Source: Acidobacteriota bacterium (GTDB lineage Bacteria > Acidobacteriota > Terriglobia > Terriglobales > Acidobacteriaceae). From it: DNA of 64,000 nucleotides. The notes under the pieces are model-generated. The model saw only the letters and a list, made by a program, of their open reading frames with translations, was not told where the DNA came from and did not search any database. Below, piece by piece: positions 26,215-34,555 of this stretch. Within the stretch, counting starts at the first letter, position 1; every line of letters starts with the position of its first letter. A program made the position numbers and the translations under genes. The stretch is from positions 1 to 64,000 of the forward strand of contig JABDHA010000003.1 in NCBI GenBank assembly GCA_013285705.1. Direction: 5' to 3'.

Positions 26215-26715
26215 ATGCTTCAAATGGTCTGCCTTCACCTAAAAGTGAAGGAAACGCCTGCCTCCTCCCGATCCCGTAAACTCGATCACGAAGGTGTGGT
26301 CGGTAACTCGCGCAATCCAGAACAGGTCGCACTCGCCTATACAGTCGATAGCCGCTGGCGAAATAAAGCTGAGTTCGTGAACGGGAGAGAAGCGATCGTC
26401 GCTTTTCTCAAGAGGAAATGGAGCCGCGAGCTCGACAATCGTCTGATCAAGGAGTTGTGGGCCTTAGACGGAAATCGAATCAGCGTACGTTTCGCTCACG
26501 AGTGGCATGACGACGCCGGCCAATGGTATCGCTCTTATGGAAATGAGAACTGGGAGTACAACGAGCAAGGCATCATGCTTCACCGCCACGCTTCCATCAA
26601 CGATTTACCGATCAAGGAAGAGGAGCGACCTTATCATTGGCCTCTTGGTCGATGCCCTGACGACTATCCGGGACTCTCGAAGCTCGGCCTCCAGCGACCA
26701 GGCTATTTCTTTTGA
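26215..26715 (+). CDS. DUF1348 NTF2-like protein, N-terminus uncertain
   Basis: Small alpha+beta-barrel (SnoaL/NTF2-like) protein; function not established. From about residue 37 it follows the DUF1348 consensus: [78 protein letters not shown] and [19 protein letters not shown]. The first ~36 residues do not resemble the family and no ribosome site supports ATG 26215, so the 5' end may be damaged. The 3' end extends eight codons past the usual stop and overlaps the convergent AraC gene by 13 bp. The last 20 codons also occur as a remnant at 33039-33101. Confidence 0.7.
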   Translation: MLQMVCLHLKVKETPASSRSRKLDHEGVVGNSRNPEQVALAYTVDSRWRNKAEFVNGREAIVAFLKRKWSRELDNRLIKELWALDGNRISVRFAHEWHDDAGQWYRSYGNENWEYNEQGIMLHRHASINDLPIKEEERPYHWPLGRCPDDYPGLSKLGLQRPGYFF

Positions 26716-28006
26716 TCTCGTCGCCACGCCGCGGGTGTGGTCCCGCGTGCTCTTCGGAATGTTTTGGTCAGATGGCTCTGATCGGCAAACCCGACCTGAA
26801 CCGCGATCTCCGAGACTGGAATGTCTGTGGACGCTAACAAATGTTCGGCAGCTTCAACGCGGCGCCGCAAAGCCCATGAGTATGGCGGTACACCCGTGGA
26901 AATCCGGAATGCGCGCGCGAAACGCGATTGTGAGAGATGCGTAAGGTTCGCTAATTCTGCAAGGCTGATGTCCTGTCGGAAGTATTCCTCAATGTAGGAC
27001 TTTGCAAGCCTCAGTTGCCACGGCACGAGACCGCTTTCGTTCGAAGCCGCCTCCCGACTCAGTTCCTTGTGAGTCGCTGCAAGAAAGGCAGCTACAAGGC
27101 TGTTCCCGTAGAGTTTGTCCTCCGCACCTGCCAGGCATGCGTTTGCAAGCAAGCTGGCACAGGTCGCGATTCGGCTGTCGTGACGCGGGTCGCTCGGGCG
27201 GTTGATCCGCCCGAAATCGAGATCGTTGCCGAGAATCCGCTCCAGCTGCTCAACATCAAACTGAACTTCGAGATACCTTAGGGCTCGCACCTTCTCAACC
27301 CAGCTAAAGTAGGTGACGTTGGGCGGAATCCAGAAAAAGAATCCCGGTCGCTGACTAGCCATAGGAAGGGGTTTTTGGGGATCGCGCCTTGGGCTCAGTT
27401 TGCCTCCGACGTGTCCCAGTACTGCAACCACTTTGAAGGAATTGCACGAGAGATCCAGGGCGGAGATCTCTGCCGTCGGAAGACAGTGGTTGTAGCGAAT
27501 GCTGGCTCCGTTCCACTTACGATTGAGCATGTAATACTCCCGATCGCCAATCCACTCATGGCTGGTATCGATGTTTTTCGGAATTCGTGAGATCAAGCTC
27601 ATATCGCCTCCTTATCCCATCTGCCCTAACTCTGCTCTCGAAGCTGCCGAACGGCAGGTCGCGATTCTCGATCGGATCCGGAGAAACGGCCACGTGCTAG
27701 CCAACGAACTTGCGATCGAATTCGAGACCTCGGAGGACACGATTCGACGTGCGCTTCGCGAACTGGCCGAACGAGGGCTCTGCAAACGTGTCTATGGTGG
27801 TGCTTTAGCGAAGTGCCAGCCTCTGAAGCAATCGTGGTGCGAAATGCAGAGAATATAGATCGGAAAGCCGCATTAGGTGGCGCACTGGCTGAATTAGTGA
27901 CAAAACGGCAATTTGTGTTCATCGATGGCGGCACTAAGAATCTGGCTGCCGCCCGCATGATCCCTAAAAACTTTGACCTGACCGTGACAACACAAGACCC
28001 TGCCAT
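26635..28006. repeat. segmental duplication, copy A (DUF1348 tail, AraC, broken DeoR)
   Basis: Collinear with 33042-34555. Shared from the CATTGGCCTCTTGGTCGA codons of DUF1348, through the whole AraC gene, into DeoR as far as ACACAAGACCCTGCCAT. Copy A lacks about 145 bp of the AraC-DeoR spacer, including the DeoR start. Confidence 0.88.
26703..27602 (-). CDS. AraC-family transcriptional regulator (copy A)
   Basis: 299 residues; ATG 27602 has AAGGAGG seven bases upstream. The N-terminal half is a cupin-like ligand region ([38 protein letters not shown]), and the C-terminal ~100 residues hold two HTHs ([27 protein letters not shown] and [34 protein letters not shown]). It differs from copy B (33110-34009) at scattered positions, with the DNA-binding part nearly unchanged. 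Its 3' end overlaps the DUF1348 ORF tail. The divergent DeoR gene next to it is broken and its own upstream region is shortened, so its regulation probably differs from copy B. Confidence 0.9.
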   Translation of the reverse strand: MSLISRIPKNIDTSHEWIGDREYYMLNRKWNGASIRYNHCLPTAEISALDLSCNSFKVVAVLGHVGGKLSPRRDPQKPLPMASQRPGFFFWIPPNVTYFSWVEKVRALRYLEVQFDVEQLERILGNDLDFGRINRPSDPRHDSRIATCASLLANACLAGAEDKLYGNSLVAAFLAATHKELSREAASNESGLVPWQLRLAKSYIEEYFRQDISLAELANLTHLSQSRFARAFRISTGVPPYSWALRRRVEAAEHLLASTDIPVSEIAVQVGFADQSHLTKTFRRARGTTPAAWRRDQKK

Positions 28007-28061
28007 GGCAACATCCGACCGTTTGGCAATTTGCTTATGGTTGGGCATGAAAAGTCTCTGA
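27643..28061 (+). pseudogene. DeoR-family regulator, broken (copy A)
   Basis: Homology to the intact gene at 34170-34946 begins without a start codon at AAERQVAILDRIRRNGHVLA and runs through the HTH to VYGGALAK. There one base is missing (GCGAAGTGCC against GCGATATCGCC), shifting to the frame that continues PASEAIVVRNAENIDRKAAL and GGTKNLAAARMIPKNFDLT. Similarity ends at about 28006; the last third of the protein is replaced by unrelated sequence up to 28061. Missing start and promoter, one frameshift and 3' truncation make it non-functional. Confidence 0.88.
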
Positions 28062-28068
28062 AATCAAC

Positions 28069-29652
28069 TCAGAACTTGTAGATCACATCCATGCCGAAGA
28101 AAAACTGATTCCTGGATCTACCGCCGTTGTATCCCCGTTGGTCCCAGGAGTGGTCGAAGCGGAGTTCCGGGCGAAACATGACCGTGTTGCCGATGTATTT
28201 AGTTGCGTAGAGAGTATTTTCCGTATACTTCCCCGCAATGCCGGTACGCTGCCCCTTCTTGTCGTTGAGAAAGTCTGACCGGAAGCCAAACATCAGCTTC
28301 GAATTGATGTCCCGGTTGATGTAATTCACGACCGCATATTCGGGCGCTGTGCAGCGGAGCTCGCCGGGCGCGCAGAAGGCGCCATTCGCACCGGTCTCCG
28401 GCATGATCGGGTTCGTTACATTTCCAGCAACGTTGGGCACGTCGCGCTCATACATGTACCAGGTTTCCGTCGCCGTGTGCCATTTGCTGCTGAACTTGTG
28501 ATACCAGGTGAAGTCGTAGTCCTGCAGATTGTTGTACGCGTACTTGCCGTCATTAATGCCGTTGGCGCAGCCGTAGAAGTTGTCGTTATTACTTTTCGTC
28601 GAATAGTTTAAGCAGGCGATGGCCGAAGGCTTAGCGTCCGGCGTCCATAGGGCCACATCATGTCCACCTGACATGCCTAGCTGAACCGTCCACTGTTTGT
28701 TCAATTTCAGAGTGCCGTAGATTCCTGTATCGGTGAACGGATCGATCGTATAGAGCAGAGAGTGCGTCATGTTGTAGTTGTTCGGCGCAAGCTGTGCTTC
28801 GATGCCGGGGACGGAGAGGAAGCGGCCGATGCGAATATCGAGGCCTTCTTTTACTGGGAAATAAAGATCCAGGTATTCGAGAACCGGATCGAAGCCATAC
28901 TGACGGTTAAACAGCAGCAGTTGCTGGCTGAAGTAACCTTTCGCCGTCGTGAAGCGGTAGTCGATTCCATAGAACCCGGTGAGATGAAATCCCCAGTCGA
29001 AGTGAGAGTTTTGCACCGTGTTGGGCAGGCGTTCGACATAGACGACGGCCTGGTTGAGTTCTACCTTGTTCGGGAAAATATCGTAAGAGACCGGAAAGTT
29101 GTTGTGGCCCGACGTACTGAAATTAATGCTCGGAGCGATCCAACCATAGATCTTGGTTCGGCTGCTCTCAAATTTGAGTGCCGACAGCAGGGGGTAAGTA
29201 TTGCCGTCTGGTGCCCCGATGTCTGGTGATCCTCCATAACCCCAGTCGGAGAATGGAAACGGAGGCGAGTTTATCGGAGCCGGAAGGCCGCGCTTCGGAG
29301 GCAGAGCTGTTGTAACGCTTGTCCCATTCCAGTCTTGCAGATAAAACTGGCCGAGCCTTTGGAAGAAATTTCCGCTTAAGGGGATACCGGCTGAGTCGTT
29401 CTGACCGTTCGCTGACTTTTGGGGATCCTCTGCGGAGCCTGCACTGGGATCGTCCGGAAGTCCATTGTCCGAGAGGTCGGCAGTTCCCGAGGCAGTTGGC
29501 AATGCTGACGAAGAATTGGGCTCGTGATCAGCTGTGGTTGTGTTTACCTGTCCAAAACAGTGCGAGAGAAATCCGAAAACGGTAAGCAATGTGATCGCAG
29601 ACCAATGGGCCCTCCGTTTGTATTTCATGAAGCGTGAACTGGGTTGATACAT
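28069..29652 (-). CDS. outer-membrane beta-barrel porin (bbp2/OmpL-like)
   Basis: Putative porin of 527 residues. I take ATG 29652 (MYQPSSRFMKYKRRAHW) with AGGAG upstream, rather than the track start at 29874. A signal peptide (SAITLLTVFGFLSHCFGQ) is followed by a Ser/Asp/Pro-rich linker and then alternating aromatic beta strands: FESSRTKIYGWIAPSINFST, DWGFHLTGFYGIDYRFTT, LDIRIGRFLSVPGIEAQLAP, KWTVQLGMSGGHD-type strands, HTATETWYMYERDV, and the terminal strand RNQFFFGMDVIYKF ending in Phe as BAM substrates do. This matches the bbp2 group common in Acidobacteriota. Substrate unknown. About 1.3 kb separates it from the next intact gene upstream (ECF sigma). Confidence 0.85.
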   Translation of the reverse strand: MYQPSSRFMKYKRRAHWSAITLLTVFGFLSHCFGQVNTTTADHEPNSSSALPTASGTADLSDNGLPDDPSAGSAEDPQKSANGQNDSAGIPLSGNFFQRLGQFYLQDWNGTSVTTALPPKRGLPAPINSPPFPFSDWGYGGSPDIGAPDGNTYPLLSALKFESSRTKIYGWIAPSINFSTSGHNNFPVSYDIFPNKVELNQAVVYVERLPNTVQNSHFDWGFHLTGFYGIDYRFTTAKGYFSQQLLLFNRQYGFDPVLEYLDLYFPVKEGLDIRIGRFLSVPGIEAQLAPNNYNMTHSLLYTIDPFTDTGIYGTLKLNKQWTVQLGMSGGHDVALWTPDAKPSAIACLNYSTKSNNDNFYGCANGINDGKYAYNNLQDYDFTWYHKFSSKWHTATETWYMYERDVPNVAGNVTNPIMPETGANGAFCAPGELRCTAPEYAVVNYINRDINSKLMFGFRSDFLNDKKGQRTGIAGKYTENTLYATKYIGNTVMFRPELRFDHSWDQRGYNGGRSRNQFFFGMDVIYKF

Positions 29653-29813
29653 AAGGCGTCGTCTCCTGAAGTTGCCGAACTCGCGTGATTCATTGAGCAC
29701 CGTGCCACGCCCGGGCATGCTTCGGAAAATGCCCGTTTTTGCCCTATGTGTCCTTTCTAGCCCGCATAACATGCATGTGAGAGACCAGACCGAGATCAAT
29801 CCTGCCTCGTCGC

Positions 29814-29874
29814 AATGGCCTTTGAGTTCAAGAACCTCAGGACCACCAGCCGACGCGATTGGAATCGCCTTCAT
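29814..29874 (-). pseudogene. N-terminal scrap of a quinone oxidoreductase/zinc-type ADH
   Basis: The first residues of the ORF upstream of the porin read MKAIPIASAGGPEVLELKGH, which is the standard opening of MDR-superfamily NADPH:quinone reductases (MKAI....GGPEVL). Homology stops after about 20 residues and the frame drifts into the porin leader. Too short to test further by eye. Confidence 0.5.
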
Positions 29875-30236
29875 GGGGCAATTTCCTCTTTGCCCGTGAC
29901 AATCATCACGAAATACCCTACTTGGCTTAGTTGAGAAGGTGCTCGTGCACCTTTTCGGATAGCTTGTGATCTCGCCATAATCTACTCAAAATCCCAATCA
30001 GAACGGGGGCACAATCTCAAATGCTTTTTGAGTACAGTTGCGGATGCGTAAGATTCATCACTCTCAGGTATGGCCGATGTTTTCGAAAGACCGGAACATT
30101 CCTCTTACAGAGGGATAGCACAGAGAAATTATCGAATCCACACCATGCAGGTGTGATCCGAAAATATGCAGGGTTGTACCTGTTATTTTCTCTAGGTAAT
30201 TGTTGCGATCTTCTGGAACACTCACGACAAGGCACG
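29875..30236. other. intergenic region with a small hairpin
   Basis: No gene is supported. AAGGTGC (29936-29942) and GCACCTT (29947-29953) form a 7-bp stem with a TCGT loop followed by TTCGG. It could be a weak plus-strand terminator or chance. The stretch otherwise separates the ECF sigma 3' end from the quinone oxidoreductase scrap. Confidence 0.35.
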
Positions 30237-30923
30237 CTACCGAACAGCTGATTGAATGCTGATCGTCTCGGGCGACTGGACCAGTGCGACCTTTTCGCTC
30301 TTGCCGCCCGCACGAACGGCAGGCAGTAGACGGGCCGCAGCTGAAGCGATGACACGTCGTTTGGCTCTCAACAAGCGGGTCTTGGTGGCAGGCAAGGAGA
30401 GGTGTAAACGAGCCGCAACTTCGTTCAAGGACAAGTCGTCATTAAGTCGTATCTGTAGACCCTCCTTGAGCGAACACGGCAAGGAATCAATCGCGTGTCG
30501 AAGCACTTCGTATTCTTGTTTGACCCGTAACATATTCAAGGGATCGGGACGTGGGTCGGGCACACTCATAAGCAACAAGTCATTCTTCTCAGGCTCGCCT
30601 GTCACCTCATACCCGTTCTTGTGCTTTCGTCGAATCATAAGCGCGGAGTTGATCGCGATGCGAGTGAACCATGTCGAAAATTTTGCTCTGCCGTCGAATG
30701 TAGACAGCTTGAAATAAGAGCGGATGAGCGCCTCCTGCAGGGCGTCTTCTGCATCAGCCTCTGCACGAAGGATTCTGTGTATAGCACGAATTGCTATGGG
30801 TGAGGCATTTTTGACGAGTTCAGCGTAAGCGTCGTCGTTGCCTGCCTTCGCAAGGGCTACAAGCTTTGCGTCCCCCGGCCCGAGGGAGACGTCATCCGTC
30901 TGATTGCCGCACTGTAATGTCAT
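30237..30923 (-). CDS. ECF-type RNA polymerase sigma factor
   Basis: Sigma-70 family ECF factor. From ATG 30923 (MTLQCGNQTDDVS) it has 228 residues. Region 2: YAELVKNASPIAIRAIHRIL, then ADAEDALQEALIRSYFKLSTF and GRAKFSTWFTRIAINSALMI (the -10 recognition and core-binding helices). Region 4: LRHAIDSLPCSLKEGLQIRL, SLNEVAARLHLSLPATKTRLLRAKRRV (HTH for the -35 element). The ~25-residue C-terminal tail is unremarkable. No anti-sigma gene is adjacent on either side, so control is unclear. A second ECF factor lies at 45485-46321. Confidence 0.9.
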   Translation of the reverse strand: MTLQCGNQTDDVSLGPGDAKLVALAKAGNDDAYAELVKNASPIAIRAIHRILRAEADAEDALQEALIRSYFKLSTFDGRAKFSTWFTRIAINSALMIRRKHKNGYEVTGEPEKNDLLLMSVPDPRPDPLNMLRVKQEYEVLRHAIDSLPCSLKEGLQIRLNDDLSLNEVAARLHLSLPATKTRLLRAKRRVIASAAARLLPAVRAGGKSEKVALVQSPETISIQSAVR

Positions 30924-31012
30924 GTCGCTTTTATCCTGCTCGACAATGTGGCGTTTCACAATCTCGGAACTGAGGGTCCATGTCCTGTAATTTCTACAGG
31001 TCAACCTCGTAG

Positions 31013-31282
31013 CCTACAAACTCCATTACTCAAGTATCCGCCAAAGAACTCGCCTCGAAGAAGATTCGAAGAAATGCCGTCAACCTTGGCGCTGTTCACA
31101 CGGAAGGTTTCGAGTCGGCTGGCTTCAAAGACAGTCCATTCGAGGCGCATATTGTCCAGAACACACCGTTGGGTCGTCTTGGCACGCCCAAGGACATCGC
31201 TGACCTGGTTACGTACCTCGCATCGGAGAACTCCGGCTGGATTACCGGCTCATTGATCGATGCAGCCGGCGGCTGGAGATAG
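31013..31282 (+). pseudogene. C-terminal remnant of a short-chain dehydrogenase/reductase
   Basis: A plus-strand frame missing from the ORF track because it has no start reads AKELASKKIRRNAVNLGAVH, TEGFESAGFKDSPFEAHI, NTPLGRLGTPKDIADLVTYL and SGWITGSLIDAAGGWR before TAG at 31280. This is the last ~85 residues of a classical SDR (the N-x-V-x-P-G loop, here NAVNLG, and the W-ITG-x-x-x-D-GG end). The Rossmann glycine motif and YxxxK are absent and an in-frame TAG occurs at 31010. Non-functional stump. Confidence 0.85.
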
Positions 31283-31645
31283 TTTGGCCCGGCGCTCGCG
31301 AGGAAGAGTCGGACTCTGGCGATATGCCCGGTTTATTTGGCACAGAGCAATTCATTTTTCGTAACGATTGCCATAGGCGTGACATATTGAGACGGCACGA
31401 TCGTTCCAAAACAGTGGATTCGACAAGACCACCTCTCCCTCTGGAGCGTAGCCTCTTTAGCTATAAGCCTTCTGCCGCGTCTCGCGTTATCGACCTATAT
31501 TCTGGCGGCTTGCGAATTACGTCCAGGACATCAAGGGCTTGACGCTCCATTGTGGACGGAGAGATGTATGGGACGGCGAGCAGTGGTTAGGTGCGCATCT
31601 CCTCATCCGTTCACCGGGCGAAACATACAAGGATTTAAGCCAGAC
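31283..31645. other. intergenic region, nothing supported
   Basis: About 360 bases between the SDR stump and the GNAT gene. The plus-strand ORF 31324-31542 is Arg/Ser-rich without a ribosome site. It may contain the promoter of the GNAT-ribH pair. Confidence 0.4.
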
Positions 31646-32086
31646 ATGACAACCGCTAATTCAATGACAGGATTTCGTGTCGAAAGTAATCCACCTGAAG
31701 TCGATCTCGTTGGTGTAAGCAATCTCCTTGAGATTGTGGGTATGAGAGCGCGATCGATCGACGCGATGGCGCAAGCTATCAAAGCTTCTACCGAGGTGGT
31801 CGTTGTGCATGACGATAGAAAGATGCTCGTAGGATTCGGTCGCCTTGTTAGCGACGGGATGTATTACGGTACGTTGTGGGATATCGCAGTCCATCCAAAC
31901 GTTCAGAAGCGCGGAGTCGGCAAAGCGATTGTCAGTCGATTGCTGGCCAAGTGCAGGAGCCTTGAGTTAACGATGGTGGGACTTTTCACAGCGTTACACA
32001 ATCGGCAGTTTTACGAGAGTTCGGGTTTCGCGATGCTTGATTATATTCATGCTATGACACTCGATTTAAAGCAATCTGAACATTGA
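31646..32086 (+). CDS. GNAT-family acetyltransferase upstream of ribH-like gene
   Basis: 146 residues from ATG 31646 (MTTANSMTGFRVES). The track start at 31550 adds 32 residues with no homology. GNAT core: VVVVHDDRKMLVGFGRLVSD (beta 2-3), LWDIAVHPNVQKRGVGKAIV (motif A, with QKRGVGKA as the CoA pyrophosphate loop), MVGLFTALHNRQFYESSGF (motif B). Substrate cannot be inferred. The stop is 14 bases from the ribH-like ATG and the ribosome site of that gene overlaps this stop, so the two are very probably one transcript. The region is visibly richer in A/T-ending codons than neighbouring genes. Confidence 0.82.
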   Translation: MTTANSMTGFRVESNPPEVDLVGVSNLLEIVGMRARSIDAMAQAIKASTEVVVVHDDRKMLVGFGRLVSDGMYYGTLWDIAVHPNVQKRGVGKAIVSRLLAKCRSLELTMVGLFTALHNRQFYESSGFAMLDYIHAMTLDLKQSEH

Positions 32087-32100
32087 GAGAGGAAAAAGAT

Positions 32101-32529
32101 ATGGATCGAGATTTGCTCGGCATAGTAGTCACGGAGTTTAATTCGGATATAAGCGAGGCAATGTTAACAGCAGCTCTGAATGAGGCGACGAGTTTAGGTG
32201 CCGAAATAGTGTCAGTTTCTCATGTACCCGGCGCGTATGAGATTCCTTTAATAACTGAAGAACTATTAAAAAACGAAGATATTACTTCTGTCGTAGCTCT
32301 TGGGTTTATTGAAAAGGGAGAAACGCAGCACGGTGAAGTGATGGCTCATACGGTTAGTACTTCGATATTAAACTCCTCTGTGAAACACGGAAAGGCCATT
32401 GGTTATGGACTCATTGGACCAGGTGCTTCATTGGAACAGGCCAATCACCGTAAGGAGCCTTACGCTAGGGCAGCCGTTCGGGCTGCAGTTGCATCTACCA
32501 GCGTGCTTCGGGATATTCGAAAAAGATGA
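32101..32529 (+). CDS. ribH: 6,7-dimethyl-8-ribityllumazine synthase, archaeal-type
   Basis: Lumazine synthase homologue of 142 residues, the penultimate riboflavin step. The track begins at a TTG; ATG 32101 with GAGAGAGG upstream is better. Key features: the N-terminal substrate strand VVTEFNSDIS with conserved Phe-Asn, the VPGAYEIP loop, and FIEKGETQHGEVMAH carrying the catalytic His. The C-terminal part YGLIGPGASLEQANHRKEPY ARAAVRAAV follows the archaeal pattern (GPG..RLQA..R..Y..RAVEAA) rather than the bacterial LT..N..QA. No ribA/B/D/E gene is nearby. Codons such as TTA, ATA and AAT are frequent, unlike flanking genes, suggesting transfer. Paired with a GNAT gene. Confidence 0.8.
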   Translation: MDRDLLGIVVTEFNSDISEAMLTAALNEATSLGAEIVSVSHVPGAYEIPLITEELLKNEDITSVVALGFIEKGETQHGEVMAHTVSTSILNSSVKHGKAIGYGLIGPGASLEQANHRKEPYARAAVRAAVASTSVLRDIRKR

Positions 32530-32898
32530 AAGACGGAGGATAGCTGGGTTTCCTCTTAGTGCTTTGTGAATAAACAATGGTTACAAGCGGAAGAAGTTAT
32601 TGGGCACAGGCAACGAGACGGTTTGCTCTTCGCGGATTCTACCTGAGCGAGATGGTTAACGATCGTCCAAACGTTTGTGCTCAGGGATTAGAATGGCGGC
32701 CGAGATGACCGCGACCGACTGTGTGGAAAGATGAAACAAACTCAACTACTGTGACATATATTTGTAAATCTCCCCTGAGTTCCACTCATACTACTCCGCG
32801 AAGCTTCCACGTTGAGACAACCCGTCGACCCCATTCCATCCGTCGATCTCTTACGAGGGTTTGCCATGATCTGCGTATTTGAGCCCCGCGCGCAATCC
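32530..32898. other. intergenic region, nothing supported
   Basis: About 370 bases after ribH without a supported gene or clear terminator. It leads into small gene remnants at 32899 and 33039. Confidence 0.35.
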
Positions 32899-32985
32899 AC
32901 TGGACGGCTAGGACTGAAGCGGGCTACTTTCATTGCTAAAATGAAAAAGCTCGGAATCTCACGCCAGTGCACAAACACGATTTAA
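32899..32985 (+). pseudogene. C-terminal Fis-type HTH scrap of a sigma-54 activator
   Basis: The plus frame reads GRLGLKRATFIAKMKKLGIS before TAA at 32983. This is the recognition-helix end of sigma-54 activators (RLGLKRTTLQSKMKKLGI). Nothing upstream encodes an AAA+ domain. A short stump of a deleted regulator. Confidence 0.65.
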
Positions 32986-33038
32986 GCCGGCTCAACGAGA
33001 ACCAGTAGAGCGAGCAGTATTAAGCTAGAGGAGGGCTG

Positions 33039-33101
33039 TACCATTGGCCTCTTGGTCGAAGTCCTGACGACCATCCGGGACTTTTCGAATTCGGCCTCTA
33101 G
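33039..33101 (+). pseudogene. 3' scrap of a DUF1348 gene (copy B)
   Basis: Reads HWPLGRSPDDHPGLFEFGL then TAG, matching the last 20 codons of the DUF1348 gene at 26215-26715. The rest of the gene is absent, so the duplication boundary, or a later deletion, falls at about 33040. This copy keeps the canonical family stop, which copy A has lost. Confidence 0.82.
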
Positions 33102-34555
33102 CGATCAGCCTATCTCTTCTGATCTCGTCGCCACGCCGCGGGTGTCGTCCCCAATGCTCTTCGGAATGCCTTAGTCAGATGGCTCTGATCGGCAAACCCG
33201 ACTTGGACCGCGATCTCCGAGAGTGCGATGTTTGTGGACGCTAACAGATCTTCGGCGGCTTCAACTCGACGTCGCAGAGCCCATGAGTACGGCGGTATAC
33301 CGGTGGAAATCCGGAATCCACGCGCGAAACGCGATTGTGAAAGATGCGTGAGGTTTGCCAGTTCTGCAAGGCTGATGTCCCGTCGGAAGTATTCCTCAAT
33401 GTAGGACTTTGCAAGCCTCAGTTGCCACGGCACGAGACCGCTTTCGTTCGAAGCCGCCTCCCGACTCAGCTCCTTGTGCGTCGCTGCAAGAAAGGCAACT
33501 ACAAGGCTGTCCCCGTAGAGTTTGTCCTCCGCACCTGCCAGGCATGCGTTTGCAAGCAAGCTGGCACAGGTCGTGATTCGGTTGTCGTGACGTGGGTCGC
33601 TCGGGCGGTTGATCCGCCCGAAATCGAGATCGTCGCCGAGAATCCGCTCCAATTGCTCAAGATCAAATTGCACCTCGAGATACCTTAGGGCTCGAACCTT
33701 CTCAGCCCAGCTCCAATAGGTCACGTTGGGCGGAATCCAGAAAAAGAATCCCGGTCGCTGAGTCGCCATAGGAAGGGGTGTTTTAGGATCGAGCCTTGGG
33801 CTAAGTTTGCCTCCGACGCGTCCTAGTAATGTAACCACTTTGAAGGAATTGCAGGAGAGATCCAGGCAGGAGAGCTCTGACGTTGGAATACAGTGGTTGT
33901 AGCGGATGCTGACTCCGTTCCACGTACGATTGAGCATGTAATACTCCCGATCTCCGATCAGCTCATGGCTGGTATCGATGTTCTTCGGAATTCGTGAGAT
34001 CAAGCTCATATCGCCTACTTATCCCATCCGCCCTAACTCTGCCCCCAAAGATCAGTTTCCCAACCGCGTGTGGTGTCGCTGTACAGATAAACCTTCGACG
34101 ATTCTTATCATCCATTATTGCACGTTTATGCCTGTTGATGCATGATTATGTCTGGAGTAAAGTTCAAATATGGCTCAAATGGATCTCATGGCTGCCGAAC
34201 GGCAGGTCGCCATACTCGATCGTGTCCGCAGAAACGGCCGCGTCTTAGCCAGCGAACTGGCGATCGAATTCGAGACTTCGGAGGACACGATTCGGCGCGC
34301 TCTTCGCGAACTCGCCGATCAAGGGCTATGCAAACGTGTCTATGGTGGTGCTTTAGCGATATCGCCAGCTTCTGAAGCAATCGCTGTGCGAAATGCAGAA
34401 CATATGGATCGGAAAGCCGCATTAGGTGCCGCACTGGCCGACTTAGTGACAAAAGGGCAATTTGTATTCATTGATGGCGGCACTACGAATCTGGCTGCCG
34501 CCCGCATGATCCCTAGAAATTTTGCACTGACCGTGGCGACACAAGACCCTGCCAT
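33042..34555. repeat. segmental duplication, copy B (DUF1348 scrap, AraC, intact DeoR)
   Basis: Collinear partner of 26635-28006. Retains the full AraC-DeoR divergent spacer of about 160 bp and the complete DeoR gene beyond the shared part. Confidence 0.88.
33110..34009 (-). CDS. AraC-family transcriptional regulator (copy B)
   Basis: 299 residues, same architecture as copy A: N-terminal ligand region ([20 protein letters not shown]) and C-terminal tandem HTH ([40 protein letters not shown]). The upstream sequence matches copy A except that the ribosome site AAGGAGG has become AAGTAGG, which should weaken translation. It is divergent from an intact DeoR regulator with a 160-bp shared spacer, so cross-regulation of the pair is likely. 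No enzyme or transporter operon adjoins the pair, so its targets are elsewhere or lost. Confidence 0.9.
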   Translation of the reverse strand: MSLISRIPKNIDTSHELIGDREYYMLNRTWNGVSIRYNHCIPTSELSCLDLSCNSFKVVTLLGRVGGKLSPRLDPKTPLPMATQRPGFFFWIPPNVTYWSWAEKVRALRYLEVQFDLEQLERILGDDLDFGRINRPSDPRHDNRITTCASLLANACLAGAEDKLYGDSLVVAFLAATHKELSREAASNESGLVPWQLRLAKSYIEEYFRRDISLAELANLTHLSQSRFARGFRISTGIPPYSWALRRRVEAAEDLLASTNIALSEIAVQVGFADQSHLTKAFRRALGTTPAAWRRDQKR

